From contig OY725498.1 of the NCBI GenBank assembly GCA_963281255.1, forward strand, positions 3,534,001-3,598,000: a stretch of DNA of 64,000 nucleotides. The letters are read 5' to 3'. This document shows, in pieces, positions 46,401 through 61,800 of the stretch. The notes below the pieces were generated by a model. It did not search any database. It saw nothing but the letters and a program-made list of their open reading frames with translations, and was not told where the DNA came from. Origin of the DNA: Aphrocallistes beatrix. Lineage: Eukaryota > Porifera > Hexactinellida > Sceptrulophora > Aphrocallistidae. The first letter of the stretch is position 1. Every line of letters begins with the position of its first letter. The translations under genes and the position numbers were made by a program.

Positions 46401-49400
46401 AATATGCACACAAAGTATAGATCGGTTATTGCATAATTTTAATCTATCTTATTTATTTTTTCGCCTTCCAAAACCACTTTTCAAAATCATTATTTAAATT
46501 AGAATCTACATCTCATCACTGAGAAAACTCAATTTGAGATTCGTTTACGAAACGAGTTAAATCAACAATACGCAGAAGACATTGAAGCTATGAAGTTGAG
46601 AGAAAAGGAGAAGAGATTAAGATCAGAACGAAATACGAATACTTACCATGAAACTCGAATGGAGATCTTACAAAAGTCCATCAAAAAGGATCGACGGCTT
46701 AGGACGAGACGTTCTCGTTCTGTTGACGCAATGGAAACAATTTCTAGCAGGTACACACTAATGGATATTATTTCGACTAAATTCAACAATTGTTGCTTAA
46801 TAATTTTATTGATCTCGACTGATATATAATAAAATACAACTATACCATATCCATTTGAGTGATAGTGATCTATCAAAGCAGAAGTTAGGATCGCGCTCCT
46901 CTATGCACTCCTTTAAAAATACTTATCGAAAAACTTTTTCCAAAAATTAAGGTTATCCATTGAAATTATTCTCTCAGCAAGATAAAAAGGAGAAGATTCG
47001 ATTACTAAATGATAGATACTATTCGAGTGTCATTATTTTTAAAAGTCCACTTTCTATTTTACATTTAGCCTACTTTTAGTATATTAAGGAAACAAACACA
47101 GAGAAAATTTATTAGGATACCTGGGAAAATTGTGGGCTCAAACTTTATTAAAAGGAGCGCACCTTCCGCTCCTACCATTTGGAAAGTAGCTCGCTCCTGG
47201 CTCCGCTCCTGAAAAATGGAGCGCACACTCAGAGCGATGCTCTTTGTAGCGCGCTCCTTTAATGCTCTGCAAATCAGTCAGCTATTACCTCATTAATACG
47301 ACTATATACAGGGTTAAGCATAAGTTCTGCACCAAGCTTCATTAGGCATAAAATTTCTTATACTCAAACAATCTTAGTTATTATGGTCTTTAGAGATTGT
47401 AATTCGAATATTCTCAATAATTTTAAAAGATTTTTCGAGTCTAAGACCTGGAACTGTGTTTTGTATGGTGAGTTTTGAGGAGAAAAATTGTGTCCTGGCA
47501 GACGGCGTTAAACGAGATTCAGGATCCACTGCTTCTGTAAAAAATGTCTCTAAATCGATTTTCGAAAATCGATGACGATTTAGCACTTAATACATTTCAC
47601 CTTGGAAATATTTCACAAATCCATTGAATTCATTATCAGAAACGAGATAAAGTTCAAATTAGGTACATTTTGCAAAATCACCGAAAATCACAAAAAATCT
47701 GATCCAAATGGTTCTCAATATATACTGATCTAAACATCCTATATTTCTACAAATTTAGAGTGTTCGAGGAAAATGTGAGAGCTACTTTGTCCTAGAATTT
47801 GAAGACTCTAGAAAGATAATTTGAAAAGCAGTAGGCCCTGATTCTCATTTAACGCTGTCTGCCAGGACACAATTTTTCTCCTCAAAACTCACCATACAAA
47901 ACACAGTTCCAGGTCTTAGACTCGAAAAATCTTTTAAAATCATTGAGAATATTCGAATCACAATCTGTAAAGACCATAATAACTAAGATTGTTTGAGTAT
48001 AAGAAATTTTATGCCTAATGAAGCTTGGTGCAGAACTTATGCCTAACCCTGTATATATGTATATATATGTATATATATCTGTAACGAATTGATTGAAGAA
48101 ACTGCCGGGCGCAGAAAGCTGATTTTTGGCATGTGCGAGTCTTTTGGCTATGGCTCCATTAAGTTCTGAGCTCATACGAAAATGTCAACTCATCATGGAA
48201 TTATGACGTCAATGTCACATTTTTAGTTAAGTAATTAGGGTTTTTAATCCCGGGATCCCGGCTTGTTTTTGCCCGGGATTGAATCCAGGGATTAATTTTT
48301 CAATCCCGGAATACTGATCCTCAGGATATTTATGCAACAAGTTAAGAACAAGGCTGAATGATAGCACTTTAGACTTGTATTTATTAGGAACAATCTGAAA
48401 AAAGAAAAGAAATAGAGATGTTAATTCTATATTCATTATTCATTACTCATATTATTTCCGTAATTCATAAATAGTCACGTTATATTAAACTATATACAAA
48501 TACTAGCATACCAATTCTTGAAAATTACTAATCCCGGGATTCAGAATTTGTCAATCCCGAAATCCCGGGATTGGAATTTCTGACCGGGATTAAAAACCCT
48601 ATAAGTAATAGAGTTATTCGAGTTAAGCAATAGAGTTATTCGAGCATAACTCAGCCATTATAGGAGATAGAAGGCTGAAATTTTAATAGAATCTGTATAC
48701 TAACATACCTCACATGTGATGCAACTATCATCAAAAAATGATGACTCATCACTTTGTTATGACGTCATCATTACTCATCAAAATTTTAAAAATTGATAAA
48801 TTTGGCGATTTTTCGTGCGATATCGATTATAACAGTAGGACAGACATATTTAGAGATGTTATCTCCCTAATAATTAATCAATGTGACCCCAGGCGCCCGC
48901 AGGGCGCATCCGGCGGACACAAAGTGTCCGCCAGCTGCGCAGCGCAAGCAAGCGAAGCGCGCTTGTACTCATTAAACCACAGTGTCTACTACATTATTAT
49001 TTTAACGAACCCTTTGGGTTCGTTCGTTTTGCGACAGTAATTTATTATGGTTAAATATTAAATTTTTTGTTTCTATGGCGACGCAAAATGCATCATCGAC
49101 ATTCCAATCAAATTTTTCAAAATTTTTGGATTAAGGTCTTCCTATATTCCCCAATAAAAAATCAAAACATTAGAAGACACCTCAATTGCATATTCTGATA
49201 TGATATTTGTATATGCTCATGATACATTTCAAAGGTCTTTTGAACACGACTTTTGATTATCACACTAATGGAACTTTGAACTGTGTTATAACTGGCTCTT
49301 AATTTTAATAATAGGATTAGGGAGCATGCATAACCGTATTATACATAATAGGTCATGCTGCATGATAGATGGATATATTTTTAGTGTGCCTTCTATGCAA

Positions 49401-52400
49401 TTAGTATTGTATAATGATGATATTTATTGAATGAGTGCTGATGAACCTTCCTACTGTGGTCACTACCCTGACCCGAGTTTAATAGATAATGACTTGAATT
49501 TTTGTGATTTGCGACTATATATAGATTTGTACCATAACCGTACGATTTTAAAATATGCTAATTCAGCAGGATCGCACATTTTTGTGATTCCATTCTTTTG
49601 CAAATAACTAAAATTGTTCAACTTAAAAAGTCCATATTCATATTGCCTATCTAATCATTTTTCAGTTCCAAATCAGTTGGATATTGGCTCGCTTAGTTAT
49701 TTGCGGTTAAAATTTTGACGCGTCATAATATTCTATTGAGATTAATATCTCACGAATAAGAGTGGATGAAGTAAAATTTTCGAATGGTAAAATGCCACTA
49801 TGTTATCCTGCTTATGTCATAATGATGCTACAAAAATTTCGAAAGTCTGTAGTTTTGCTCCGATAAATTGAAATGTATATGGAAAGTAATTGTCAGCAAT
49901 AATTTTCTATGCTCTATTCCAACCACAAATCAATCAGACAATCGAATTGCTGATTTATTTTTTGAAAATATTGTTACGTCATCATTCCCAATAAATATTC
50001 AATGGGATAGTGTACTCGCATATTTCCTGGGTTGATGACGCGACACATGTACATTATCTCAGCAGGGTGGAGCCACTTTTCAATCCCGTCTATAAGCGTT
50101 TTTTTATTTTATTTTTACTTCTATATTCTCAAATGTCAGTTTAAATGCAAATTCTAATTAGTAATTCCATAAATATGCATTCAATATTAATGTACAATGG
50201 ATTTTGCTCATTTCCGATTAAATCATTTTTGGGCGTTTTTTTCGTGCGGCTCCTGTGGGGAGGTACCCTAGTGGCATGGACGGCGCACCACATTTCACCA
50301 ATTCCGGTTTCTATAATAATATTTTTTCCAAAATGGGGTTTTGGTGGATTTTGATTGGAAATAGAAATTTCGTATCTAAAAAAACGGTACCATATTTACA
50401 ACGCTTCGACTATTAATTAGTTACATAAAATCGTTGCTTAAACTTTTTGAGAAGGTTATTGGATTGCCTTGTTCAGTGTAATTTACCTTTTAATATTGTT
50501 TCATAATTATATTTATTTTCTTTTGCTCGTTTAGTGATTTTAATCCTACTAAAGCTGAGGCTATTAGTCTTGAGGATGAATTTAATAAATTACGATGCGA
50601 TTATGAGAATAATGTAAAACAGTTAGCCTGTGTTCAGAAAGAGAAAGCTGACCTTAGCGAAGAGTTGGAGCTGACGCATGACCATCTGCAAGATATTCAG
50701 CGAAAAATGCGAGAAATGAGAAAAGAATATGATCAGAAGTTATTAGCATCTGAATTCTATTTACAAGAGAAGGTTAATTATTGTAACTCTATTTCTTTAT
50801 ATTTGGAGTGTTAACTCCAATTTTCATCGATCAGATGGAGCATCCACTAAAAAGTGGTTAGCAGAACGTTACATATTTCACACTCGATAAACAGGTTTCA
50901 ATTGCTTTAGAATGATTGAGCGATGCCGTACATGCAGTGACATAGCAGCATTTTGGCAATGAAGCGTAAATTTTTTTTGCCATCCTAGAATACCTACCAT
51001 TTGCATGGAGTCATTAAGTCTATTTCCTAAGCCATTTGGTTAGTTCCTTAAAGGCTAAAGTATCACAATCTGTATTTCGGATATAATTTTCGTAGTATGG
51101 TTAGTTTTTTAGCTACACTGATCGCGTGTCATACCCCTCAAGCGTGAAAATTGATTGTTGATTCATAATAGTGATACTATAATGGTAACCACTTTAAATT
51201 TGAACGTCCATCACTGCACCTTTTGACAATAATTTACATTTGTGTTAAGACATAACTTTAGTTCTTTAAATCTTATTCTAGATTAAATATAAAAAGGAGA
51301 TTGCTCAGTTAGAAGGAGAACTCAAAATGACTCTAGCTCAGAAAGAAGAATTACTTGATTTGGTGAGTCTAAAATGTAGTTTTACTATTAGATTATATTG
51401 ATAATCGATTTTAGCTTGCTGACTACCTTCTGAAACACACTCCTACCAATATTTTTTTACTATATATCGTTTTTTGTAATACCATAAGTGTGAGATGATG
51501 AAATTTGGACAAAAGAGAGATAATTTTTATGGGCAGACGAGGTTACCATACGATTTTCGATCTGTCACCTCGCGCTTGCGATAAAATTATGCCACTTTAT
51601 GTATTTTTAATCATAAAAGTAGCCTACTAATTTTTGCAAACTCGAAGCCAGGATTGAGTAAATGATTCTGAACAAGTTGCCACAGGAACAATTTCGATCC
51701 TAACCAGAATTCTCACAATCTGCATTTTAAAAAATATTTTTTCGAGATATATGTTTTTGATTTAAATTATTGCATATAATATTCCTAATCGAAATACTGT
51801 TTGTGAAACAGGGATCAGATTCAGTGAAAAGATGAGATGTTACAATGGAACAAAATCTGTTAGGAAATTTGAAATCCGCCCCCATTGCAGCTAATTAGTT
51901 ACTGCACTATCTGCTACAAGGTGTTTCAAAAGTCCTGGAACATTTAAAATTATACATTACATAAGACACTCTCAGAATTTCATTTGCAAAAAGATCACCT
52001 TTAAAATCTATTACTTTCCTAATTCGATTTGGCATAATAATGGGGAAATTTCACTCGTGAAAATTGGCTCAATAAAAAGTGAAAAAGTTGAATAGAGTTG
52101 AAAGACAATTTATCTTTGTAGTATTTGGAAATCTTGGTTTTTAAAAATATGCAAATTATCCTTACTATTAAAACTCAATTAATGTTTGTTTATATATATA
52201 TACAACGCGCTTCGCTTGCTTGCGCTGCGCGGCTGGCGGAAACTTTGTGTCCGCCGGAGGCGCCCTACGGGCGCCTGGGGTCACATTGATTAATTATAAG
52301 GGAGATAACATCTCTAAATACGTCTGTCCTACTATTATAATCGAAAAATCACCAAATTTGTCAATTTTTAAAATTTTGATGCGTAATGATGACGTCATAA

Positions 52401-55400
52401 CAAAGTGATGAGTCATCATTTTTTGATGATAGTTGCATCATATGTGAGGTATAATAATATACACACTCTATTAAATTTTTAGCCTTCTGTCACGTAAAAT
52501 TAGAAATTTCAGTTTTTCGACCATAACTCAGGCAGGGTCGAAAAACTGAAATTTCTAATTATAAAAAAGGTAACAATAACGTCATAATTCCATGATGAGT
52601 CGACATTTTCGTCTGAGCTCAGAACTTAGTGGAGCCATAGCCAAAAGACTCATGCCAAAAAATCAGTTTTCTGTGCTTGGCAGTTTCTTCAATCAATTCG
52701 TTGCAGATATATCCTTACTATTAAAACTCGATTATTATTTGTTTGTTTGTGTATATATCTATATATCTGTAACGAACCTCTCACCACTGCAATTTGATAC
52801 CATCAGGGATAAATATATTCGAAGAGCTATTTCTACTATGTTAGGAAACGTTTGTGTGAGATTTTGTATGTTAAGGAATTCGTACATCTTCAGCTCTATT
52901 GACTTCGTTTTTTCACTTGTTTGAAGCTCTACCGAAGATCTGATCAAGCTGGAAAATTGAATAAGCTCACTCTCAATCGTAGGTTCCAGATCGTTGGGAT
53001 ATGAGCATGTAATACTTCCTGCAGCTTGTTTGATTATTTGATTAGAGAGAGATGGTAGTTTACACAAGAATCCGAAGTTATAGCTGATTTCTTTATATGC
53101 CTCAAGGCGATATTTTAAGTCACTGATCAACTGATCATTGATAACTTGAAACACGTCTTGTCTGAACTTATCCATTGGCGACATCTTGCGATCTTCATCT
53201 TCGTCATCTACATCAACATAACGACGGTTGGGCACTCTAACTCGCTTAAGGACTGAGTTGTACTGGTCATGTCCACACAGAATAATACCCCGCTTATGAA
53301 AATGTTCAAGTTCGGTTCTCTGAGTTTCAATAAATCCAACAAGGGACTCGAGTAGCGATACCATGACATTGAGATTTAAAGTGCTTGACTGAAAGGAGAG
53401 ATTAGTTTGATGAAAGCGCTCTAAAACTGTTTTCCAAAAAACAAGAAGAATGATGAAATCTAATTCGCCAAGTTTTTTAAGTATCGAACTTGCTTCATTC
53501 CGACACTCAACCTTCTGTTCAATATCAGCGCCAAAGATAGTAATAACTCACATAAAGCATTATATCCTTTGTGCAGGGCTTCCACTGCTTCATGTCTTGC
53601 GGACCACCGAGTATCAGAAAAGCTGCGACAAGCCTAGGGGCTTAAGTTTTTCACAAAGAAGTCGCCATCGATACGTAGATGCTGAGAGAAAAGTGTATAA
53701 CTTTCGTATAATGTCAAAGAATCTTACAACCACTGGGCTACATTCAGCGGAACTTTTCCCCACAAGATTGAGGGAATGAGCTGCACATGGTATAAATGTC
53801 GCATATTGACTCCGCTGTTTGATGATAGTCTGGACACCGATATATTTCCCACTCATATTTGATGCATTATCATATGATTGGCCACGACAATTATTAATAG
53901 TCGATTCCATATTTTTCTAGAAAGCTTAGTATCATTTCCGCTATCACTTGTCCAGTATGACCGATCATCGGTAAAAACCTCAGAAATCTTTCCTTAGGCC
54001 CAGTCGGTAGGACATAGCGGACAATAAATGTCAGTTGATCTGAGTGTATAACATCGGTTGTCGAATCGACAGACACTGAATAAAATTTCGCTGATTTTAG
54101 TTCTTCGATAATTGTATCAAGAACCTTGCTACCCATTAGACTAATCAATTCCTCGCAAATGGTTGATGACAAGTAGTATGGCCCCTTCCTTTGTTAACGA
54201 ACATGGTGATGTGTTGATCAAGGAATGAATCGTATTTTGCAAGGACCTCCATCACTCCTAGATAATTACCAATACTTGGAGACCCAATGACTTCGTCTTT
54301 CCCTCTCAATGGGAGACCCCGTTCGCAAAGAAATGTTATTACAGATACTGCATGCTCTATCACTTTGCGCCAATACTGTCGTTGGTTTTCAAACTCCTGG
54401 ATGATATGACAATCCACCCTACCAATACTTGTTTTTCTCGTGCACATCATTACCATGACTTCTCTATGTGCTGGATATTTTCATGGGACGAAATTCTCTC
54501 GTCAGCATGCTTCCAGTCATTAAAGCCTTGGGTGAATGAACTAGTTATTCGTGATAGGAGCTTACAAGCGAAGCAGAATACGTTCTGCAGACTCTCCTAT
54601 CAAAGGATGAATTCGTGTGAAGAAAGACTTAGAGCAGTATCGGTGATATCCTTCAGTTCCATGAATCAAGTTATTACAATTGTTTCTACAATCTTCACTA
54701 CCTTTTGCTATCCAACGATTTCGTATGTCTTCTGACCTATCGTCCCACAACCCAATGTCATTCACAAGTTGTATTTCTTTCTGAGTCATAGGCGTAGCTA
54801 ATGGGCCTGCAGAGCCTGCCCGCAGGCCCACTAAATATCCTGCAGGCCCAGAAAATGTTTCTGCAGGCCCAGTTAAGACGGACCGTACCCCTGGCAGGCG
54901 CTTGTCGGCGCCACTGGCTACGCCCCTATTCTGAGTTAAAGCGTGTTGCTCTTCTACAACCTCTGGAACTTTCCAATGGATCATGTGTATATGTGTACAA
55001 GCATAGCTTACTCTAATAATGCCTCACAGTAGACTGAAAATTATGGACTAGGGATGGAGTATCAGGTTGGACAATATGTTTTGAGACCTGACAACATAAT
55101 AACTATTAGAAACAATCAAACCCCAGTTATTCAATATATTGACCCTTAACTTGAATCACACGAGACCATTGATCACGGAGACTCAAAATTCCATTTTTAT
55201 AAAAGTTTTAATCTTTGGACTCAAGCCTCTTTCAAATCTAGATCGTTCCATTGTTCCCATAAATCCTTCCCCGAAATTCTTCCCTGCAGATGTCTTTTGC
55301 GATTGGAGAATAGGTAATAGTCAGATGGTGCTATATTAGGTAAGTAAGGGTGTGATTAAGTTCCTCGAACTTGCAATCACGAATTGTAGCCTTACTGCCC

Positions 55401-55777
55401 GATACTCCAACTTTTCCATGATTTCAATAAAATATCAAATAGCAAGTAAATAAATCCTCACAAGTGATACAATTCCAAAGCAAACAAATAGATATTCTGA
55501 AGGGAACTAATATACCAATAGTGCTATCAATATAAGAAGTATTAAAGGTCAAGGTTGTATGTAAATCTATGAGTCTCAAAACTTATTGTCCAACCTGGTA
55601 GTAGCCGAATGGATTAAAACACGACTAGCCTAAAATCGTTAACCATGCAGAATAGTCATTAAGAATGTATTACCAGCATATATAAACATGGTATCAAAGT
55701 ACATATATTCGTTGGAAAAAAGTGACCCGATTAAGCGGCTGACCCGATTAAACAGTGGCCCTATTAAGCGGAGTCGA

Positions 55778-55831
<54 letters not shown>

Positions 55832-58800
55832 CTACATTAATCGAGTTTTAATAGTAAGGATATATCTTAATTTGATTATAATGTCGCCATAAAAGAGGTT
55901 GTGTGTATTTTAACACCTTTATATACATATTTTCACACCATTTGACGAATTTTGAATAATATACTAGAGACTGCTTCCAAGGTTGACAAGTTTTTAGGGG
56001 TGTAGAGTGCGAATATCATATTTTCGGGTCTATATGATAAATTAGCTGTTTTCTTTTGTTTACTATTGCTATATAAAGTAAACAAATTTCGAAAATAGGC
56101 TAGAGACTTGCTTCCAACTTTTTGTTAGTTGGGGTCATATCTTGAGAACCACAAGAGCTACACATTTGAGTGTAGTTCCATTTGATAGCGAATATACTAC
56201 TTCCTATTAAGCGATGATAAAATTTAGACGAATAAATTATATTATCACTTAATAGGAAATAGTTTATTCGCTATCAAATGGAATTACACTTAAATGTCTA
56301 GCTCCTGTGGTTTTCAATATATGACCCCAACTGACAAAAAGATTCCATAGCAACATTGGAATGTATATACATTCACATCTCAGTTTTATGCTAACGATTT
56401 ACAATAAAAACACTCAGAAGTGCCCTTAAACGGTCTCTGAAAATCACTAAATATGTTACAAATATACAGGGTGTTAAGAAATTGATGCCCTCCTTAAATC
56501 TTGAAATGTAATTTATTATAGTATTAAGTCTTATAGTCATGAAAGTAATCTTTTTGGAACATATAATAGAGAAGAAATTCTCGAAAATACGATAATAACA
56601 ATATTGCATCGGCCTGGAGGTAAAGTTTCTCTATCTGGGACAAAAATATCTCAAGACATGTCTGTTTTACCTTTATACAATAGAGCGACACGGCACCTTC
56701 GCCTAAAGGTGTCCATCAATAACTCAAAAGAAACGCATTCGCAACATTTGGTCTAAGGATATTTGACCTACCAACTCTCCGAACCTGAACAACTAGAAAA
56801 TCCATGGACAATCATAAAATACACCGTTTATTCATAGCAACGGGAAACATTTCCAAAACCCCCCGAAAAATTACTAATTTCAGTTAGAGAGATCTTTCAC
56901 TACTTTATTATGTCCAAGATGGACATATTAATCCCAATTATGGCATTTCGCATTATAAATGCATCCAATTAATGTGCAGATATATTCGAAAGAATATTGA
57001 GGGTTTAGCGTTGATTTAGCAATTGATCTTAGCGGTAGCACTAGGAGGGCATCAATTTCTTAACACCCTGTAACCTATTGCGCGCAATCATATGGTGACT
57101 AATCTAAATTTTAACAATGGATATGGGTGCTGTGACACCATATTTATATATGCTGATCATACATTCCTAAGCTCTATTGCGTTTGGTTAATGATTTAAGG
57201 CAGTTCATGTATTAGTTCAAACATCTTCTACCGCATCTCTAGTCCAAAATCCGCAAGTTACTGTGAGGCCTTTGTGTACGTGATTTTTAGAGAAAAAAAT
57301 TACATTTTAAATTTCTTCTTTAACACCAATGAATATCAATTCGGTTAATTTCGAACGAATATCCCAAAATTTGGTATATTCGTTATTTCCTATTCTTTTT
57401 AGTAAACTTATTTTGAAGCTAATTTATATTAAATTCGAATTGAAATGTAAATGTTAATAATATGAATTAGCTTCAATGTGATAAAGTGATAGTGTAGTCA
57501 GGTTAAAGCTTGCAAGAAATTTTGAAATATATACGATAATTTATATTTTCGATATAATGAAGGTAGAAGAATTCAAGACCAATACTTCAAGAGCACAACA
57601 GCAACTCATCATTGAAAATCCCAGAGAAGACAGTAAAGAGTTGGAAAATCAACTTCAGAGGCTAAGAACATTAGATGCTGAAAATGCCGCTATTTCTGGT
57701 CAAAACACTATCTTATTAAAAAGAATCATCAAATTAGAAGATGAAACCAGATGTATGTGGGAGTACTGTATGAATATTTTAACTACATTATTTCCTATTT
57801 TAAGGGGTAGAGTATATTAGCCGTAAGCTAACCCTAGAGCTAACCTTTCTAATTTCTCATTGTGTTTAGAATCGTTACTGCTCTTTATATATCATATTAC
57901 ACGTATATCTACGTATGTACAGAGTACTCGGTTCATGGATGTCATAGGAAAACATATATAGCCATCATAGTAGTGCGCTGCACCATTACGCACTACCTTG
58001 GCTATGTCATTGGTCGAGGTATAGCATTCTATATACTATACGGTATATGTAGTACGATATAGAATGCATAGAATGCGATGGTCAGGGTACCCGAATATTA
58101 TCAGTATTCGTATTCGATAAGACAGCTATTCTTGGATCCTGATATCAGGTTTAATAGGTTTCAAACTTTCAACCTTGATAAATACATATGTTTAATTTTC
58201 GAATTACTATTAGGTTGTTGAATTCAAAATTCCGAGTTATCGCTCCCCGGGTTAAAAACCCAATTTCTGAGAGTCTGTCCAAGTACGATTATTTGTGATG
58301 CTTTTTACAAATTCCATTTGTAACTCATGACATCGACGCAGTCAAATTATGCGACATCTTCCTGCATATTCTGAAAATAATTCTTAGAATAAACCCATTC
58401 AAGTTGAAATCCAAGACAACTAGAACGAAGAGGCATTTTCCCAACATTGCAATTAGGCAGTGTAATTACTACTGGGAAACAATAAACCATAATGACTTAT
58501 ACGTACTATTTGTATTCAAATTCTAAATTAAATCTCTCAAAGGAATTGATTGAAGAAGTGGATATAATTGATTTTTGGCATATGTTGTGTTTTATTAGTG
58601 GATTTATAGCTTCATCTTCCATTTTCATAATTAGAAATTACAGTTTTAGTGCAACTGCTATGGGGAAATACCCCTATGCTCATGGAATGGACACTTTTTA
58701 GTGTGCTTCCTATAGTATTAGTATAGGATGCACAGTACTAAAATGAGGATGTTCCGGCCAGCCGGCCGTCCGAAATTCGTGTCCTGATCGGAGTTTAAGA

Positions 58801-61800
58801 GATATCGTCTTGAAATTTTTACAGGAGGTGCAAAGTGATATTGAGATGTGCACCTCGGTGTTCACACCTCGCCGAGATAGGTGACAAAATGTGCTGGCCA
58901 ATCAAATTCGATTATTTTATAATGCAAATACATTGGAATAAAATAGTAGTGACTTATGCATACAATCAAAAGAACTATTTGTGATTGAAATTCATTGGTC
59001 ATGTGACAACCAATCAATTATCAGCCTTTTATAATGCCATTCACACGATTCTATTTCATATAAATGATTGAATACTGCTATTTTGAGTCTATCATTTGAT
59101 TGTTAACAACAATTAAGGTGTGTTATATGCTACGATCAATCAATTCGATCATAAAATAACTTTTAACGACATGGACTGGAATTGATTATTTAAGTATAAT
59201 AAAGGTGACTTAAGGTGACTTATGAGATTTGGAAGCACACTTCCATCCCGTCTGTGGGTTTTTAAAAAAATATTTTAGATAGATTGTGAAAAAGTGTTCA
59301 AAATATTTCTGTTCTTGAAATGGCAACATCAAACAGAAAAAAAACCCGGCAGGACACTGGGTTTTGACCGAAAAAACATATTTGTTCATTGTTTTATAGT
59401 CATTTTTTCAAATTAATATAAATTAGATCATGCAATTATTGATCGAAGAAATACTTATATGATGCACTATATTAATATGCATAATAGACAATGTTATATC
59501 CCTATCTTCGTTTGATTCAACTCTTTAAAAATGTAGAATACGTATAATACTGTTTTGTAATTTATTAGAGGATCTATTTTAACTATGTAGGTTTGAAGGA
59601 GCTTTCAGGAAAAGTTGTTTTGTATGCTACAGAGCTTTCTGGAACAAAAGAAAAGTTAATGGAAGCAGAAAATACGTTAATAGAAATGCGGCAAAAACAG
59701 GAAAAGATCAATGTGAGTGAAATTCAAAATGAAACCCGATCACTCATAAAGCAAGTTTCTGCACTACAAGACAAAATTAAATCCTTGACGGAGCAGAATG
59801 ATAATTTTAGTAAGCAGCTCAATAAATCTGAGACCGCGAATGATAAATTAGAGGAAACTTTGAGAGATAAGAATATTAAACTGAAGGCGAAAGATACAAA
59901 AATTAAAGAGTTTGAGGATGAAATAAGAGAATTAAAAGGCAATGTATCATATTTAAAAGTTCAAGTTTCAAGGTTATTATAACTACTTTAAAATATGTGG
60001 AAATACACTCTTATCTCGTCTGTGGGGTCCTTTTTCTCTACTACTTGTAATTTGTTATATGGAACTTTTACGATAAAACTTGGATTTAAATTTTGCTGTA
60101 TCATCACGAGTCATCAGATGTTAGCGTAATATTGTTGAGGTATCCATTCGCAACATTTATGACTGAAGTTTTATTATAACTCTTATAGGCCTTATGGTGA
60201 AAAATTGTACACTTTTGTGGCGATCGTCGGTTTTGTGAATATAAGAGATCTTTTCTTTTGCAATTTTTATTGTTAGATTCGTGCTAATCTTTAAATTTCC
60301 TCTCTTTTGATGGGTATATTGACAATATTTAGAGAAGAAATTTTTGAAATCCCCTCGTAAGGAAAGGAATGTAACAACAATCCGATATATCAACATTTGA
60401 CCAGTAACATATCGAATAACCCCTTGTTTTTCTCAGATATGTCCACTGAGTTCGAGTTAATATAAACACTATATATTAACTTCGGGAAATAACTTCGTAT
60501 ACATGTGTGTTTGGCATGGTGGTGGTATTAATGCGAATGTAAACTCCCAAAAATTATTTATATGAGATGTGCACATCAGCAATAAAACTTGTCATCATTC
60601 ATTCACATTTTAGGATATCTAGGATTACAAATAAAAACACATGGCTGGAAAGGGATAATATTATGCTGGTACCAGAAGTGAAACAAAGTAACATAAATCC
60701 TTCTCTTCTTCGTTTTCACCATCAGTCTCGGCTTCAGAATCTGATATTTTTCAGGTCATTTAATATACAGTCACACTTGCAGTATGACTACATTAACTAG
60801 CCGACCAACAGCAAAAAAATGATTCTGAAACATGGTATAATTGGTATGCCTGATACAAATCCACAGGAACTAGCTGTAATAGCATTTATGGATCAGCATG
60901 TTTATTACTAAGAACTGGGATAAGGACATTCTCCTCTATTTTCTAGCCAAATTCTATTTTTTACGAATCTAGCAATAAAAGTTGATTTGAAAGCATCTGA
61001 AAAGACAATTTAAATTTCAACATCTATGCTATACTGCTCTCGTTATTTCCCATGTTAGACCTTTAATTTCAGAAAGTATTCATTTACAGTATTAGTTTGT
61101 TAAAATCCAAGGAGGGAGATACCTCAATGAAACTAAAACTGAGATATGAGAGAAAGGATCTCATAGAGAGTACTATATAATTTAGGAATATTAATTTATT
61201 TAGCGTTTAAAGATTCCAGAGGAGATTGAACAATCGTGAGGATATTCACATGCGAAATCTTTATTACTTTCTTACTATTCCTTAGTGCCGAGGATCAATT
61301 AACATTAGCTCAAGCGGATCAAGCTGTGAGACAAGGAGAAGCTGCCTATTATCAATCTAAAATAAACGAGTTAGATAAAAGGTGCAGCCAGGTAGGAGAA
61401 CGTGAGAAGGAATCGAATCAGTTAAAGTCTGATCTGTTAGTGTATAAAGATCAGTTACGGGAACAAAAATTGCACTACGACAAGAGAATTAATGTCCTGG
61501 AAAATGAAATCAATCGCATGAAGACCATCCTTCCTTGCTCTAGTGCTCAGCAGAATGATATTCCCCACTATAATGTGCCGAGATCCACTCGATCTTCACA
61601 TTCTAGGCCCTCTAATCATACATACATCTCAATGAAGGACAGCGATCCACATTACGAAAGCATACATTCCTCGATGTTACAGGTTTGTACAGCTATTTTC
61701 CCTACTTTTTCCCCCCAATTAAAACACAGGTCGCCAGCCTGGAAAGGCTATACCCTATACTAGATAAATACAAGTATGTTTGTAAACTGCAGTTGATATG

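Larger units (their letters stand above)
55002..57273. mobile_element. fold-back element with three later insertions
   Basis: Begins CATAGCTTACTCTAATAATG and ends near GCAAGTTACTGTGAGGCC, like the element at 13799. Its own segments are 55002-55061, 55601-55715, 56110-56463 and 57073-57273; the rest is inserted. Confidence 0.65.

Noticed and set aside
52157-52776. CRISPR-like arrangement of repeated units
   Set aside because: The repeats are dispersed transposon modules of hundreds of bases in both orientations in a eukaryotic genome, not short regularly spaced repeats.
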